Shown: piece after piece, positions 36,254 to 45,421 of the stretch
Layout of the letters: each line of letters opens with the position of its first letter
Position numbering within the stretch: position 1 is the stretch's first letter
Assembly (NCBI RefSeq): GCF_041053055.1
Contig: NZ_CP163443.1
Span: 4,881,001 to 4,945,000, forward strand
Reading direction: 5' to 3'
DNA from: Streptomyces sp. R41
Lineage (GTDB): Bacteria > Actinomycetota > Actinomycetes > Streptomycetales > Streptomycetaceae
DNA length: 64,000 nucleotides
Position numbers and translations under genes: made by a program
The notes under the pieces: model-generated
Databases searched by the model: none
Told to the model about the DNA's origin: nothing
What the model saw: the letters and a program-made list of their open reading frames with translations, nothing else

Positions 36254-37753
36254 GTGAGCGTCACCCGAACAGGTGAACCCCAGGCTCCCGAAGGCGCCGA
36301 TGCCCACCGCTGGTGGGGCCTCGTGATCATCGCCCTCGCACAGCTGATGGTCGTCCTGGACGCGACCATCGTGAACATCGCGCTCCCCTCCGCGCAGCAC
36401 GACCTGGGCATCTCCGACGGCAACCGGCAGTGGGTCATCACGGCGTACACGCTGGCCTTCGGCGGTCTTCTGCTGCTCGGCGGCCGGATCGCCGACCTCG
36501 TCGGCCGCAAGCGCACCTTCGTCTTCGGGCTCATCGGGTTCGCCGTCGCCTCCGCAGTGGGCGGCGCGGCCACCAGCCCCGGCATGCTCTTCGGCGCCCG
36601 CGCGCTCCAGGGCAGCTTCGCCGCCGTACTCGCCCCCTCCGCGCTGTCGCTGCTCACCACCACCTTCACCGACCCGAAGGAGCGCGGAAAGGCCTTCGGT
36701 GTCTACGGCGCCCTCGCGGGCAGCGGTTCGGCGATCGGTCTCATCGCGGGCGGGCTGCTGACCGAGTACCTGAACTGGCGCTGGTGTCTGTACGTCAACA
36801 TCCCCATCGCGATCATCGCGGTCTTCGGCGCGTTCGCCCTGCTGCGCGACCGCCCGGGCAACAAGAACGCCCGGCTCGACATACCCGGTGTGATGCTGGG
36901 CTGCGGCGGCCTGGTCGCGCTCGTCTACGGCTTCAGCGAGGCCGAGCCGCGCGGCTGGACGGACCCGCTGGTCCTGTCCCTGTTCGCGGTCGGCGTCACC
37001 CTGCTGATCGCCTTCGTCGTCTGGCAGACGAAGGCGGCGAGCCCGCTGCTCCCCCTGCACATCGTCAAGGACCGCAACCGCGCCGGCTGCTTCCTGACGA
37101 TGGCCCTCGCCGTCATCGGCCTGTTCGGCATGTTCCTGTTCCTGACCTACTACCTGCAGGTCGTCCTCGGCTACTCGCCCGTGAAGACCGGCATGGCCTT
37201 CCTGCCCCTGACGGCCGCGATCGTCGTCGGTTCCACGCAGATCTCGGCCCGGCTACTGCAGCACGTGGCACCGCGCATGCTGATGGTCCCCGGCATGATC
37301 CTCGCGGCCGGCGGCATGCTGATCTTCACCCAGCTCGCGGTCGACTCCGACTACGCGGGCCGGCTGCTGCCCGGCCTGATCCTGATGGGCCTCGGCATGG
37401 GCCTGACGTTCATGCCGGTCTTCGCCACCGCCACCGCCGGGGTCGCCCCGCAGGACTCGGGCGTGACCTCGGCGACGGTCAACACCTCGCAACAGGTGGG
37501 CGGTTCCATCGGCACGGCCCTTCTGAACACCATCGCCACCACCAGTGGCGCGGCGTACATCGCGGCCCACCTCCACGACCCCGCCCAGCAGGCCCTGATC
37601 ACGAAGGAGGGCATCGTGCACGGCTACACCGTCGCCATCTGGTGGGCCGTCGGCATCATGCTCCTGGCCGGCCTGGTCGCGGGCCTGATGGTCACGGCGA
37701 AGCCCCCGAAACACGCCCCCGCGGACGCGCCCGTACCCGAGTCGGTGGCCTGA
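36254..37753 (+). CDS. MFS drug-efflux transporter, DHA2 family
   Basis: A 499-residue 14-TM exporter. MVVLDATIVNIALPS (motif D1), GRIADLVGRKRTF (motif A) and GSGSAIGLIAGGLLTEYLNWRW (motif C) are all present. GTG 36254 gives VSVTRTGEPQAP before the first helix; longer upstream reading is possible but Pro/Ser-rich. The 110-bp gap to the SoxR-controlled reductase holds GATG-CGATA-CATC (36218-36230), a small palindrome that may be an additional operator. A strong terminator follows at 37763. Likely exports a redox-cycling or antibiotic compound. Confidence 0.88.
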   Translation: MSVTRTGEPQAPEGADAHRWWGLVIIALAQLMVVLDATIVNIALPSAQHDLGISDGNRQWVITAYTLAFGGLLLLGGRIADLVGRKRTFVFGLIGFAVASAVGGAATSPGMLFGARALQGSFAAVLAPSALSLLTTTFTDPKERGKAFGVYGALAGSGSAIGLIAGGLLTEYLNWRWCLYVNIPIAIIAVFGAFALLRDRPGNKNARLDIPGVMLGCGGLVALVYGFSEAEPRGWTDPLVLSLFAVGVTLLIAFVVWQTKAASPLLPLHIVKDRNRAGCFLTMALAVIGLFGMFLFLTYYLQVVLGYSPVKTGMAFLPLTAAIVVGSTQISARLLQHVAPRMLMVPGMILAAGGMLIFTQLAVDSDYAGRLLPGLILMGLGMGLTFMPVFATATAGVAPQDSGVTSATVNTSQQVGGSIGTALLNTIATTSGAAYIAAHLHDPAQQALITKEGIVHGYTVAIWWAVGIMLLAGLVAGLMVTAKPPKHAPADAPVPESVA

Positions 37754-37762
37754 ACCGGACGC

Positions 37763-37814
37763 GTGCACGGCAGCGGGGCGGGGCCCCGTCCGGCCCCGCC
37801 CCGCTGCCGTGCAC
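37763..37814. terminator. strong bidirectional terminator
   Basis: A 23-bp perfect stem (37763-37785 with 37792-37814, beginning GTGCACGGCAGCGGGGC) with a 6-nt loop between the convergent MFS and beta-propeller genes. Confidence 0.85.
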
Positions 37815-37823
37815 TTCAGAGGA

Positions 37824-40457
37824 TCAGCGCAGTCGCCGTACGTCGATCGCCCAGATCCCCCGCCCGTGCGTGGCCGCGTACAGCCGCCCGTCGGGCCCGG
37901 TGCGCAGCTGGAGCACGGCCGTCGTGGGCAGGTTGTCCCCGGCGACCTTCCAGCCGGAGGAGCGGGAGGTCCGCACCAGCACGCCGAGGTCCGTACCGAC
38001 CGCGACGACGCCGCCCTTGAGCAGGGCCACCGAGTTGGCGGGCACGTCGGGCAGGTTTCCGGAGACGTCCTTCCAGGTCACCCCGCCGTCCGTCGTCTCG
38101 AACAGGTGACCGACGCCCGCGCCCGGACCCTCGGTCCACTTGCGCGAGAAGCCGTTGACGGCGAGCAGCACGTGGTCGGAGTCGGCCGGGTCGATGGCGA
38201 GGCCGGACAGGTAGCGGTTGGGGACCGTGCCGTCGACCGGGAGGGTCAGCTGGTGCCAGCCCGTGCCGTCGGCGTTGCCGACCGCGATGCCCCGGGTGAA
38301 GCCCTGGTTGTTGCAGGGGCCGCACCAGGCGGCGTACACCTTTCCGCCGGAGGAGGCGACGGCGGTGGCCGTGTGGCCCTCACCGAGGTCGTACGCGCCG
38401 AACCACTCACCGCCGCTGCGGATCGCGTACCCGTGGGTGTTGATCCAGACGTGGCGGCCGCCCGCGACCCAGGTGTTCTTGTCCTTGATGTCGGCGTTCA
38501 GCGGGGCGATGAAGCGGGCCTCGCCGGTGGCGTTGTCGGGCGGGGCCACGGAGTAGGAGGTCGCCTTCGACGGGTCGGTGACCCAACTGCCGTCATTCAC
38601 GGCGCAGTTGTTGGTGACCGAGACGGCCAGGTACACGTACTCCGCCGCTATGTTGCAGCCGTTGTCCGGGTCGGCGATCGTGTCGCCGCCGTCACCGCCG
38701 AAGTTGGAGCCCATCACGCGGTCGCCGGGACGCAGGATCGACTGCCCGTTGTCCTGCAGGCCGCCGGTGACGGCAAGGCCGCGGGAGTCGGTCCCCACGC
38801 CCACCGAGTAGTACTGCAGCGCGTCCATCGTGCCGTCGTTCAGGGACTTCCAGTCGGTGGCGTGCCCCGAGGCGTCGGCGCTTCCCTTCACGGGCCGCTT
38901 GTAGACACCGCCGTCGTCGCCGACCACCAGATACGGCGCGCCCCCGTCACTGCCGATCGCGACCGAGTGCTGGTCCGGATGGGTGGTCGCCGGGCAGTCG
39001 CCGCTCTGCTTGGCCGGGTCGATGGACCAGCACGCGAAGCCGAAGTTCCAGTACGGCCCGGGCACGCTCCAGCTCGCCCCGCCGTTCTTGGTCTCGAAGA
39101 CCTCCTCCAGGCCCGCGTACACATGCTCGGGGTCCTTCGGGTCGACCTGGAGGAACTGGTCGTACCAGGCCTGGATCCCGGGCTGGTATCCGTCACCGGT
39201 GAGCGCTGAGCCCGAGTCCCGCAGCCGCTCGTATCCCGCGATCCTCGTCCAGGGCCCGGTCGGTGAACCGGACTTGGAGACGAAGATGCCTTCCAGTCCG
39301 CTGTCCGGGTTCTCGGCGGTCATCTCGGGCGACTGGTCGATGGCGTAGTACCGCGACCCGTCCGCGCTGCGCGCGAAGGTCACATTGCCGACGTCCTCGC
39401 TGTTGGTCGGCAGATCCCCCAGACCGGTCAGCCGCTCCCAGCCCCGGCTGCCCTTCGCGTAGAAGCCGTTGTAGGTGTCGCCGCCGCGCCAGCCGACGGC
39501 CAGCACGACCTTGCTCGGGTTCTTCGGGTCGATGGCTATGTCGCTGGTTATGTTCTTGTACGCGGCCGACGGGTCGGACGCCTTCGAACCGCCCGGCAGA
39601 TAGTCGGGACTGGGCGCGAACTCCAGCTTCCACGCGCCCTTCAGGGACTTGGTGGAGTGGCTCCACACCCCGCGCGTGGTGGCGGCCCACACCTTGTCGC
39701 CGCCGAACCGCAGCGCGTTGATGGACGTGGACTCCAGCTCGTCCCCGCCGACCCGGTCACGCGGGCTGAAGCTGCCCTTGCGCGGATCGTCGAGGACGTA
39801 GACGCCGGTCCCGAGGAAGGAGGTCGCGCTGGTGTTGGCCTCGCCGGTCGCGTACCAGAGGCGGCCGCGCGGATCGAGCTGCAGATCGCCGGTGGAGAGG
39901 GCGGGCAGCCGGTCGGAGATGTTCTTCCAGTGGCCGCCCCCACGGCTCGACCGGAAGACACCGCCGTTGGCGGCGCCCGCGTACACATACCCGTGGCTGT
40001 CGGCCGCGAGCCCGGTCACCCGTCCGGTGACCTTGCCCGCGCCGCCGCTGGAGTTGGAGTTGATGTCGCGGTAGCGCGAGTCGTCGGAGTCGTACGGCAG
40101 CCGGGTCACATCGCTCCAACTGCCGCCCGTGTGCGGCAGATCGGAGAGCTGGTCGAACGCCGCCCCGTACGCGCCCGGCGCCACGATCCCCGGCGAGGTC
40201 CGCGCCTCGGCGTACTGGTCGGCCTGCTCGGCGATGTTCCCCGACTCGTCCTCGTCCTCCTCCCCCGGGTCCTCCGCGAACGCCGACAGGCCCTTCTGCT
40301 GGTGCAGAAGGGCCTGTCGCTGTAGCGCTCGCACACCGAAGGGGTCGGTGTCACCGCCCGACGCCGCCTGGGCCTGCGTAACCGTCAGACCCAGAGCGGC
40401 GCTCGCGGCGAAGACCGCCCACACTCGTCTTCTTCTTCGGAAGCCTTTGGCTGCCAT
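37824..40457 (-). CDS. large secreted sialidase/VPS10-type beta-propeller protein
   Basis: An 877-residue exported protein. MAAKGFRRRRRVWAVFAASAALGLTVTQAQA is a Sec signal with the AQA cleavage site. The rest is a BNR/YVTN-like propeller with repeated blades: GGVFRSSRGGGHWKNISDRLP, VFETKNGGASWSVPG, LFETTDGGVTWKDVSGNLP, and DLGVLVRTSRSSGWKV. No catalytic Asp-box hydrolase set could be confirmed, so it may be a binding protein or a xyloglucanase-like enzyme (GH74 has this fold). ATG 40457 is preceded by GGGGAGGG. It ends at the shared terminator 37763-37814. Confidence 0.82.
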   Translation of the reverse strand: MAAKGFRRRRRVWAVFAASAALGLTVTQAQAASGGDTDPFGVRALQRQALLHQQKGLSAFAEDPGEEDEDESGNIAEQADQYAEARTSPGIVAPGAYGAAFDQLSDLPHTGGSWSDVTRLPYDSDDSRYRDINSNSSGGAGKVTGRVTGLAADSHGYVYAGAANGGVFRSSRGGGHWKNISDRLPALSTGDLQLDPRGRLWYATGEANTSATSFLGTGVYVLDDPRKGSFSPRDRVGGDELESTSINALRFGGDKVWAATTRGVWSHSTKSLKGAWKLEFAPSPDYLPGGSKASDPSAAYKNITSDIAIDPKNPSKVVLAVGWRGGDTYNGFYAKGSRGWERLTGLGDLPTNSEDVGNVTFARSADGSRYYAIDQSPEMTAENPDSGLEGIFVSKSGSPTGPWTRIAGYERLRDSGSALTGDGYQPGIQAWYDQFLQVDPKDPEHVYAGLEEVFETKNGGASWSVPGPYWNFGFACWSIDPAKQSGDCPATTHPDQHSVAIGSDGGAPYLVVGDDGGVYKRPVKGSADASGHATDWKSLNDGTMDALQYYSVGVGTDSRGLAVTGGLQDNGQSILRPGDRVMGSNFGGDGGDTIADPDNGCNIAAEYVYLAVSVTNNCAVNDGSWVTDPSKATSYSVAPPDNATGEARFIAPLNADIKDKNTWVAGGRHVWINTHGYAIRSGGEWFGAYDLGEGHTATAVASSGGKVYAAWCGPCNNQGFTRGIAVGNADGTGWHQLTLPVDGTVPNRYLSGLAIDPADSDHVLLAVNGFSRKWTEGPGAGVGHLFETTDGGVTWKDVSGNLPDVPANSVALLKGGVVAVGTDLGVLVRTSRSSGWKVAGDNLPTTAVLQLRTGPDGRLYAATHGRGIWAIDVRRLR

Positions 40458-40572
40458 GAAAGTTCCCTCCCCTGAGGAAGCCGTGGCGTACATGACACAA
40501 GCTGCCAAACAGCTTTGAGGGGAAGGGAGTTATGAGAGAGCCGTGGGACGGCAATCAGAGGGCAAAGTTTCC

Positions 40573-41979
40573 TCAGTGCCGCCCGGCCACCCGGTCCGCC
40601 ACCTGAGCAAGGCGCGACGACTGAGCGCTGTGCGTGGTCAGTTCGCGGCGGTCCGCCGTGCGGTAGGTGGCGTACATGCCGTGCACGCCGATCCAGCGGA
40701 AGGGCTCCGGCTCCCATTTGCGGACCTTGTGGTTGACCCACGGGAGGGCGGTCAGGTCCGTCGGGCCCGACTGTCCGGAGTCCTGCTGGATCAGGTCGCG
40801 CAGCGTGCGCGCGGCGAGGTTGGTGGTGGCGACGCCCGAACCGACGTAGCCGCCGGCCCAGCCGAGGCCCGTCGAGCGGTCCAGGGTCACCGTGGCGCAC
40901 CAGTCGCGCGGGACGCCGAGGACACCCGACCAGGCGTGCGCCACCCGCACCCCGGCCAGGGACGGGAAGAAGCGGACCAGGATCTCGTGCAGGGCCTCGA
41001 TGGTCGCCTGCTGCGTGCGGCCGTCGTTGTCGGTGCGCGAGCCGAAGCGGTACGGGACTCCGCGGCCGCCGAGCGCGATGCGGTCGTCGGCGGTGCGCTG
41101 CGCATACATGTACGCGTGCGCCATGTCGCCGAGCGTCTCGCGGCCCTCCCAGCCGATCGACTCCCACTGCTCCGCCGACAGGGGCTCCGTCGCGATCATC
41201 GACGAGTTCATGGGCAGCCAGGTGCGCTTCTGGCCCTTGAGATTCGCCGTGAAGCCCTCCGTGCAGCGCAGCACGTACGGCGCGCGGACCGTGCCGTACG
41301 GCGTGACCGCGTGCTTCGGGCGGATCTCCGTGACCGGCGTCTGCTCGTGGATGGTGACGCCGAGCGCCTCGACGGCCGCCGCGAGCCCCTTGACCAGCTT
41401 CACCGGGTGCAGCCGTGCCCCGTGCGGGGTCCAGGTCGAGCCCACCGCGTCCGCGACCCGGATCCGCTCGGCGGTCTCCCGGGCGCCGTACAGCTCGCGG
41501 TCCTTCTCGCCGTACGACAGCTCGTGCGCGTGGAAGGCCTTGAGCCGGGCCAACTGGGCGGGTGTGTACGCCACTTCGAGGACGCCGCCCTGATGGATGT
41601 CGGCGTCGACGCCCTCCTCGGCGGCGACCCGCACCACCTCGTCCACCGTCTCGTTCATCGCCTGCTGAAGGCGGACCGCCGCCTCCTGGCCGTGCAGCTT
41701 CGCGTACCGGTCGCGGCCCGCGATGCCGTTGTAGAGCCAGCCGCCGTTGCGCCCCGAGGCGCCGTAACCGCAGAACTTCTGCTCCAGGACGGTGATACGG
41801 AGGAAGGGGGACGCCTTCTTCAGGTAGTACGCGGTCCACAGTCCCGTGTAGCCGCCGCCCACGATGACGACGTCGGCGGACGCGTCGCCGGGCAGCGGCT
41901 CCCGCGTCTCGGGGAGGCCGTCGTCCGCGTACCAGAAGGAGATGCCGCCGTTCACGACATTGCTTGCCGAGCTGCTCAT
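40573..41979 (-). CDS. FAD-dependent DadA/glycine-oxidase-type oxidoreductase
   Basis: A 468-residue DAO-superfamily flavoenzyme. ADVVIVGGGYTGLWTAYYLKKASP (about 35-58) is the FAD motif, CGYGASGRNGGWLYNG the family second motif, and GLGWAGGYVGSGVATTNLAARTLRDLI the C-terminal FAD contact. It most resembles gamma-glutamylputrescine and other amine oxidases (PuuB/OrdL), so an amine or amino-acid substrate is likely. No puu-like genes are beside it. It diverges from nothing nearby and is followed on the same strand by the propeller gene. Confidence 0.86.
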   Translation of the reverse strand: MSSSASNVVNGGISFWYADDGLPETREPLPGDASADVVIVGGGYTGLWTAYYLKKASPFLRITVLEQKFCGYGASGRNGGWLYNGIAGRDRYAKLHGQEAAVRLQQAMNETVDEVVRVAAEEGVDADIHQGGVLEVAYTPAQLARLKAFHAHELSYGEKDRELYGARETAERIRVADAVGSTWTPHGARLHPVKLVKGLAAAVEALGVTIHEQTPVTEIRPKHAVTPYGTVRAPYVLRCTEGFTANLKGQKRTWLPMNSSMIATEPLSAEQWESIGWEGRETLGDMAHAYMYAQRTADDRIALGGRGVPYRFGSRTDNDGRTQQATIEALHEILVRFFPSLAGVRVAHAWSGVLGVPRDWCATVTLDRSTGLGWAGGYVGSGVATTNLAARTLRDLIQQDSGQSGPTDLTALPWVNHKVRKWEPEPFRWIGVHGMYATYRTADRRELTTHSAQSSRLAQVADRVAGRH

Positions 41980-41989
41980 GGCCGGGACG

Positions 41990-42643
41990 TTAACCCCTGA
42001 GAGCGGCCACTGTCTCCTTCGGATTCCGTGCTTTTCCGCGACCCCTGACCAGCGGATAGCAGGCCAGACCGATCAGCACCGCGATGAAATGTCCGAGATC
42101 GGTGAAGGTGCGACCGGTCGCGAGCGGCACCCCGTACACGACGAGAACGACCGCCAGATACGGATACCGCCACGGCGACGCGATCCGGTAGGTGAGCACC
42201 GCGATCACCCCGGCCAGCGCGTAACTCACCCCGATGTCCAGCGTGTTGACCGCCGAGTGCGGCACCACCCCGTGCCGGATGGCCAGCAACAGCGCCCCCT
42301 CGCTGATGAGCGAGGCCAGCACGTGCGCGGCCACGCACACCAGCAGCCAGCGCGCGGTGCCCAGCCAGCGCTCGGCCGTGGCGTGGAAAACGGTGTAGAG
42401 GACGGCGTACGGCACCCAGTGCCCGCCGTCGATCCACATGGCACTGGCGATCAGCACCCGCACGGGGTTGTTCGACAGCTCGTGGATGTTGGTCGAGCGC
42501 TGCCGCAGGAACTGTTCCTCGAACTCCGGCGACATCTGGTGTACGGCCACCGTGGTGACGAAGAGGATCCCCAGCCAGGCGTAGGTACCGGGGGCGCCGC
42601 ACACGTACCTCCACACCCTGTGGAGGCCCCCGTCAATTCGCAT
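41990..42643 (-). CDS. rhomboid-like membrane protein (actinobacterial)
   Basis: About 217 residues with six hydrophobic segments (TYAWLGILFVTTVAVHQM, WVPYAVLYTVFHATAERWLG, WLLVCVAAHVLASLISEGALLLA, IGVSYALAGVIAVLTYRI, YPYLAVVLVVYGVPLA, FTDLGHFIAVLIGLACYPLV). The layout matches actinobacterial rhomboid-like proteins. The Ser of a GxSG protease motif is not evident (IGVSYALAG sits at the expected place), so activity is doubtful. ATG 42643 is chosen; ATG 42664 or 42688 are possible but would overlap the divergent gene's promoter. Confidence 0.75.
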   Translation of the reverse strand: MRIDGGLHRVWRYVCGAPGTYAWLGILFVTTVAVHQMSPEFEEQFLRQRSTNIHELSNNPVRVLIASAMWIDGGHWVPYAVLYTVFHATAERWLGTARWLLVCVAAHVLASLISEGALLLAIRHGVVPHSAVNTLDIGVSYALAGVIAVLTYRIASPWRYPYLAVVLVVYGVPLATGRTFTDLGHFIAVLIGLACYPLVRGRGKARNPKETVAALRG

Positions 42644-42677
42644 GAGCCGATTCACCCACGCCATTAGGGTCCCATAT

Positions 42678-43565
42678 GTGATCGACATTCCGGATGAGTT
42701 GGCCGCCTCTCAGCTCACATTCAACGGAGAGGCAGGTCGCGCGTTCATCGCCGCGCTCCCGGAGCGGGCCGCGGACTTCCTCGACCGCTGGGAGCTGCGC
42801 CTCGACGGCCCCTCCATGCACGGGGTGACGGCCCTGGTCCTGCCCGTGCGCCGCCCCGGCGGAACTCCGGCCGTCCTCAAGCTCCAGCTCCTCGACGAGG
42901 AGAGCGAGGGCGAGCCGGTCGCCTTGCGCGTCTGGGACGGCGACGGAGCGGTACGGCTCCTCGAACACGACTCGGCCACCGGCACCATGCTCCTGGAACG
43001 CCTCGACCCGGCCCGCATGCTGTCGCACGTGCCCGACACCCGCGAGGCCGTCCTGGTCATCGCCCGCCTGCTGGCCCACCTCACCTCCGTACCGGCACCG
43101 CGGGGCATGCGGCGGCTCGGCGACATCGCGCGGGCGATGCTGGAGCAGCTGCCGTGGGCGCTGGAGCGGGTCCCGGACCCCGACGCCCGCCGCCTCCTCG
43201 CCGACTGCGCGGCCGCCGAACGCGAGGTCGTCGCCGAACCGGGCGACCGCCTCCTGCACTGGGACCTCCACTACGAGAACGTCCTCGCCTCCGACCGCGC
43301 CCCGTGGCTCGCCATCGACCCGAAGCCGCTGGCCGGCGACCCCGGCTTCGACCTGTGCCCCGCCCTCGACAACCGCTTCGACGCGGACGAGATCCGCTGG
43401 CGCTTCGACGCGATGACGGACGTGATGGGACTGGACCGGCAGCGGGCCCGGGCCTGGACCCTCGCCCGCGTCCTGCAGAACTCCCTCTGGGAGATCGAGG
43501 ACGGCCGCCCCCTGGAGGCCCAGCAGCTGGAGATCGCCCGCCGACTCCGCGACAGCCCCAGCTAG
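42678..43565 (+). CDS. aminoglycoside phosphotransferase-like kinase
   Basis: A 295-residue protein-kinase-fold small-molecule kinase. The ATP-lysine strand is GTPAVLKLQLLDEE, and the catalytic loop LLHWDLHYENVLASD is followed by LAIDPKPLAGDPGFDL, the DFG-equivalent. GATGTMLLERLDP matches the hinge in streptomycin-6-kinase-like proteins (aph(6) type). TAGGGT (42665-42670) lies 7 nt before GTG 42678 with no Shine-Dalgarno, supporting a leaderless start; an upstream in-frame ATG inside the divergent gene is less likely. May phosphorylate hydroxy-antibiotics or a housekeeping metabolite. Confidence 0.85.
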   Translation: MIDIPDELAASQLTFNGEAGRAFIAALPERAADFLDRWELRLDGPSMHGVTALVLPVRRPGGTPAVLKLQLLDEESEGEPVALRVWDGDGAVRLLEHDSATGTMLLERLDPARMLSHVPDTREAVLVIARLLAHLTSVPAPRGMRRLGDIARAMLEQLPWALERVPDPDARRLLADCAAAEREVVAEPGDRLLHWDLHYENVLASDRAPWLAIDPKPLAGDPGFDLCPALDNRFDADEIRWRFDAMTDVMGLDRQRARAWTLARVLQNSLWEIEDGRPLEAQQLEIARRLRDSPS

Positions 43566-43574
43566 TCTCGCCGC

Positions 43575-44066
43575 ATGATTCGCACCGCGACCCCCGCCGA
43601 CATCCCCGTCATCCACGCCCTCGTCCGTGAACTGGCCGAGTACGAGAAGGTCCTGGAGGAGGCGAGGGCGACACCGGAGCAGCTGCGCGAGGCGCTTTTC
43701 GGCGAGCACCCGGCGGCGTACGCGCACATAGCGGTGGACGACACGACGGGCGAGCCGGTCGGCTTCGCCCTGTGGTTCCTGAACTTCTCGACCTGGCGCG
43801 GCGTCCACGGCATCTACCTGGAAGACCTGTACGTACGCCCCCAGGCGCGCGGCGCCGGGCACGGCAAGGCGCTGCTGACGGAGCTGGCGCGGATCTGCGT
43901 GGAACACGGCTACCAGCGCCTGGAGTGGGCCGTCCTGAACTGGAACCGCCCGTCGATCGACTTCTACGAATCGCTGGGCGCCCGTCCGCAGGACGAGTGG
44001 ACGGTGTACCGGCTGACGGACGGGGCGCTGCGGGCGCTGGGTGACGGGCCCCGAGCGGATCTCTGA
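43575..44066 (+). CDS. GNAT acetyltransferase, diamine acetyltransferase-like
   Basis: A 163-residue single GNAT domain. LYVRPQARGAGHGKALLTELARICVEHG is the acetyl-CoA motif A, and NRPSIDFYESLGARPQDEWTVYRL the motif B. ALWFLNFSTWRGVHGIYLEDLYV is very like spermidine/spermine or thialysine N-acetyltransferases. It begins 10 bp after the kinase stop and is probably in an operon with it. It marks the last core gene before the accessory island. Confidence 0.9.
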   Translation: MIRTATPADIPVIHALVRELAEYEKVLEEARATPEQLREALFGEHPAAYAHIAVDDTTGEPVGFALWFLNFSTWRGVHGIYLEDLYVRPQARGAGHGKALLTELARICVEHGYQRLEWAVLNWNRPSIDFYESLGARPQDEWTVYRLTDGALRALGDGPRADL

Positions 44067-44554
44067 GCCGTTGGAGGGGGCGGCGCCGGCACGTCCGTTC
44101 CGCTGGCCCAAGGGCGGGGAGAGCTTCGCGGGCTGGTACTTCTGCGCGACCACGCGCGAGCGCATCGGCTACGAATCGTCGGCTGGAGCGGGACCGGCTG
44201 ATCCTTCTGGACGCCGGTCCAGAGGTGACGGGGATCGCTTCGCGGCCGTTCTGGCCGCACTGGCACGGCGGCCGACGCAGGCGCCGCCACGCTCCCGATC
44301 ACTTCGTGCGTCTCGCGGACGGGCGGGGCCGGGCGGTGGGTGCCCGACTGATGACCGTGTCGACGAGGCGGTCGGACGCGGAGGCGTTCGCGGCGACGGA
44401 GCGGGCCTGCCTTGCGGTGGTGCGGCGCCGCCGGGGCACGTCGTGGCGGCGGGGATGGGCGGCACATCGCGGCGGTCCGACTACGACATCGTTCGCCGGA
44501 AGCGGGAGTTGGAGCCCGAACCCGGTGAGTGCGGCCATTCGGCCCGCGCCGTGA
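44041..44554 (+). pseudogene. decayed TnsA-like transposase endonuclease gene
   Basis: The first frame reads MTGPERISEPLEGAAPARPFRWPKG, then FAGWYFCATTRERIGYES. After a one-base shift near 44180 the second frame continues RRLERDRLILLDAGPEVTGIASRPFWPHWHG, RRRHAPDHFVRLADGRGRAVGARL and DAEAFAATERACLAV. This order (GYES-LERD, fASQPFW-like, RHAPDyf, ADG) is that of Streptomyces TnsA-like heteromeric transposase subunits. The end has lost its conserved NVRWL-type tail. It overlaps the GNAT stop by 26 bp. No TnsB or TnsC follows. Confidence 0.6.
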
Positions 44555-44599
44555 ACGGGGATGAAGGCGGTCCCAGCTCATGGGCACGAGCCGGCCCGT

Positions 44600-44818
44600 G
44601 CCGATCGGTGGCCCGCACTGTCTCGACTGCGGCCTTGACCCAGGTCTACGGATTGGCCTCGGCCTATCTGGCGTCTGGTGCCGTCGCCGAGGGTCACGGG
44701 CAGGGCGCCGAGGGGAGTGCCGGGTCGGACCGTGGCCGTGATGCGCGGTCCTGCCGACGTCCAGGCCCGGGACGACACCCGCCTCGTCGATGTCGTCCAG
44801 CCCATCCTCCGGAAGCAC
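44600..44818 (-). pseudogene. IS110-family transposase remnant
   Basis: On the minus strand from 44818, DDIDEAGVVPGLDVGRTAHHGHG matches the N-terminal (Ruv-C-like) start of IS110 transposases. About ten residues later, in another frame, LGALPVTLGDGTRRQIG resembles the later IGALP-L-VA segment of the same domain. The 40-odd residues normally between are missing, so it is an internally deleted, frameshifted relic. No IS ends were found. 44819-45068 holds nothing recognisable. Confidence 0.45.
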
Positions 44819-45068
44819 GGTTCATGCGGTACCGACTGGGGTGTAGGCACCGTACGCACGCCACGGTTGTAGGCCTGCCGCTCGCGAAGAACTCGGTGTT
44901 GCGCCGGGACGGGCGACAGCCGGACCCCTCATCACGGTCTCCACGGCACCGCTCGGGCCCGGTGACACCACCCCAGGTCATCCGATCGCCAGGGAAGCAG
45001 TCATGCCGGGCCCGGTGGCCGGCGGTCCTCTTGCAGGACCGCGAAGCAGGATTGTGCAGCGCGGCTGC

Positions 45069-45347
45069 TCAGAACGCCCTGCTGTTGCAGCCCAAGTCCG
45101 AACCGAGGTGGGCGGACTGCGCACCCGGGTCCCCTTCGCCGTTCAGCAGGTTGCCTGCCAAGCCGCTGAAGGCGCCGACGTTGCCCAGGACGTCGATGTT
45201 CATGTCGTGCGAGCGGCACTCGGCGCTCTGCGTGACGTCGAAGTCGTCGTGGCCGGGCTCACCGTGTGCGAAGGCGGTGCCGGCGCCGAAGGAGCCGACA
45301 CTGCCGAGGACGGCGCCCACGAGGGCGACCTTCTGAAGCTTGCGCAT
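45069..45347 (-). CDS. small secreted protein, family A, member 1
   Basis: A 92-residue precursor. MRKLQKVALVGAVLGSVGSFGAGTAFAH is a Sec signal peptide. The mature part carries the family-A pattern: VTQSAECRSHDMNIDVLGNVGAFSGLAGNLL, then GEGDPGAQSAHLGSDLGCNSRAF at the end. Two cysteines (C44, C87) are conserved in all family-A members and probably form a disulfide. Paralogues lie at 47397 and 48004, with a remnant at 48955. The CGATCTG-N3-CAGATCG palindrome is 25 nt before the ATG. I know no function for the family; it is common in Streptomyces exoproteomes by appearance. Confidence 0.85.
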   Translation of the reverse strand: MRKLQKVALVGAVLGSVGSFGAGTAFAHGEPGHDDFDVTQSAECRSHDMNIDVLGNVGAFSGLAGNLLNGEGDPGAQSAHLGSDLGCNSRAF

Positions 45348-45372
45348 TTCTTCTCCGTTGGTCGAGCGGATG

Positions 45373-45389
45373 CGATCTGCAGCAGATCG
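45373..45389. promoter_or_regulatory. family-A palindrome, copy 1
   Basis: CGATCTG-CAG-CAGATCG, perfect 7+7 bp, 25 nt upstream of the ATG at 45347. On the coding strand it is followed by CATCC, as in the other two copies. Confidence 0.75.
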
Positions 45390-45421
45390 AGTTGGGACGG
45401 TGGTCGATTGCGGGGAGGCCA

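Noticed and set aside
44041..45336. A 431-residue plus-strand open frame across the left edge of the island
   Set aside because: After the TnsA-like start it loses all family resemblance and becomes Arg/Pro-rich. It crosses an IS110 relic and an antisense secreted-protein gene.
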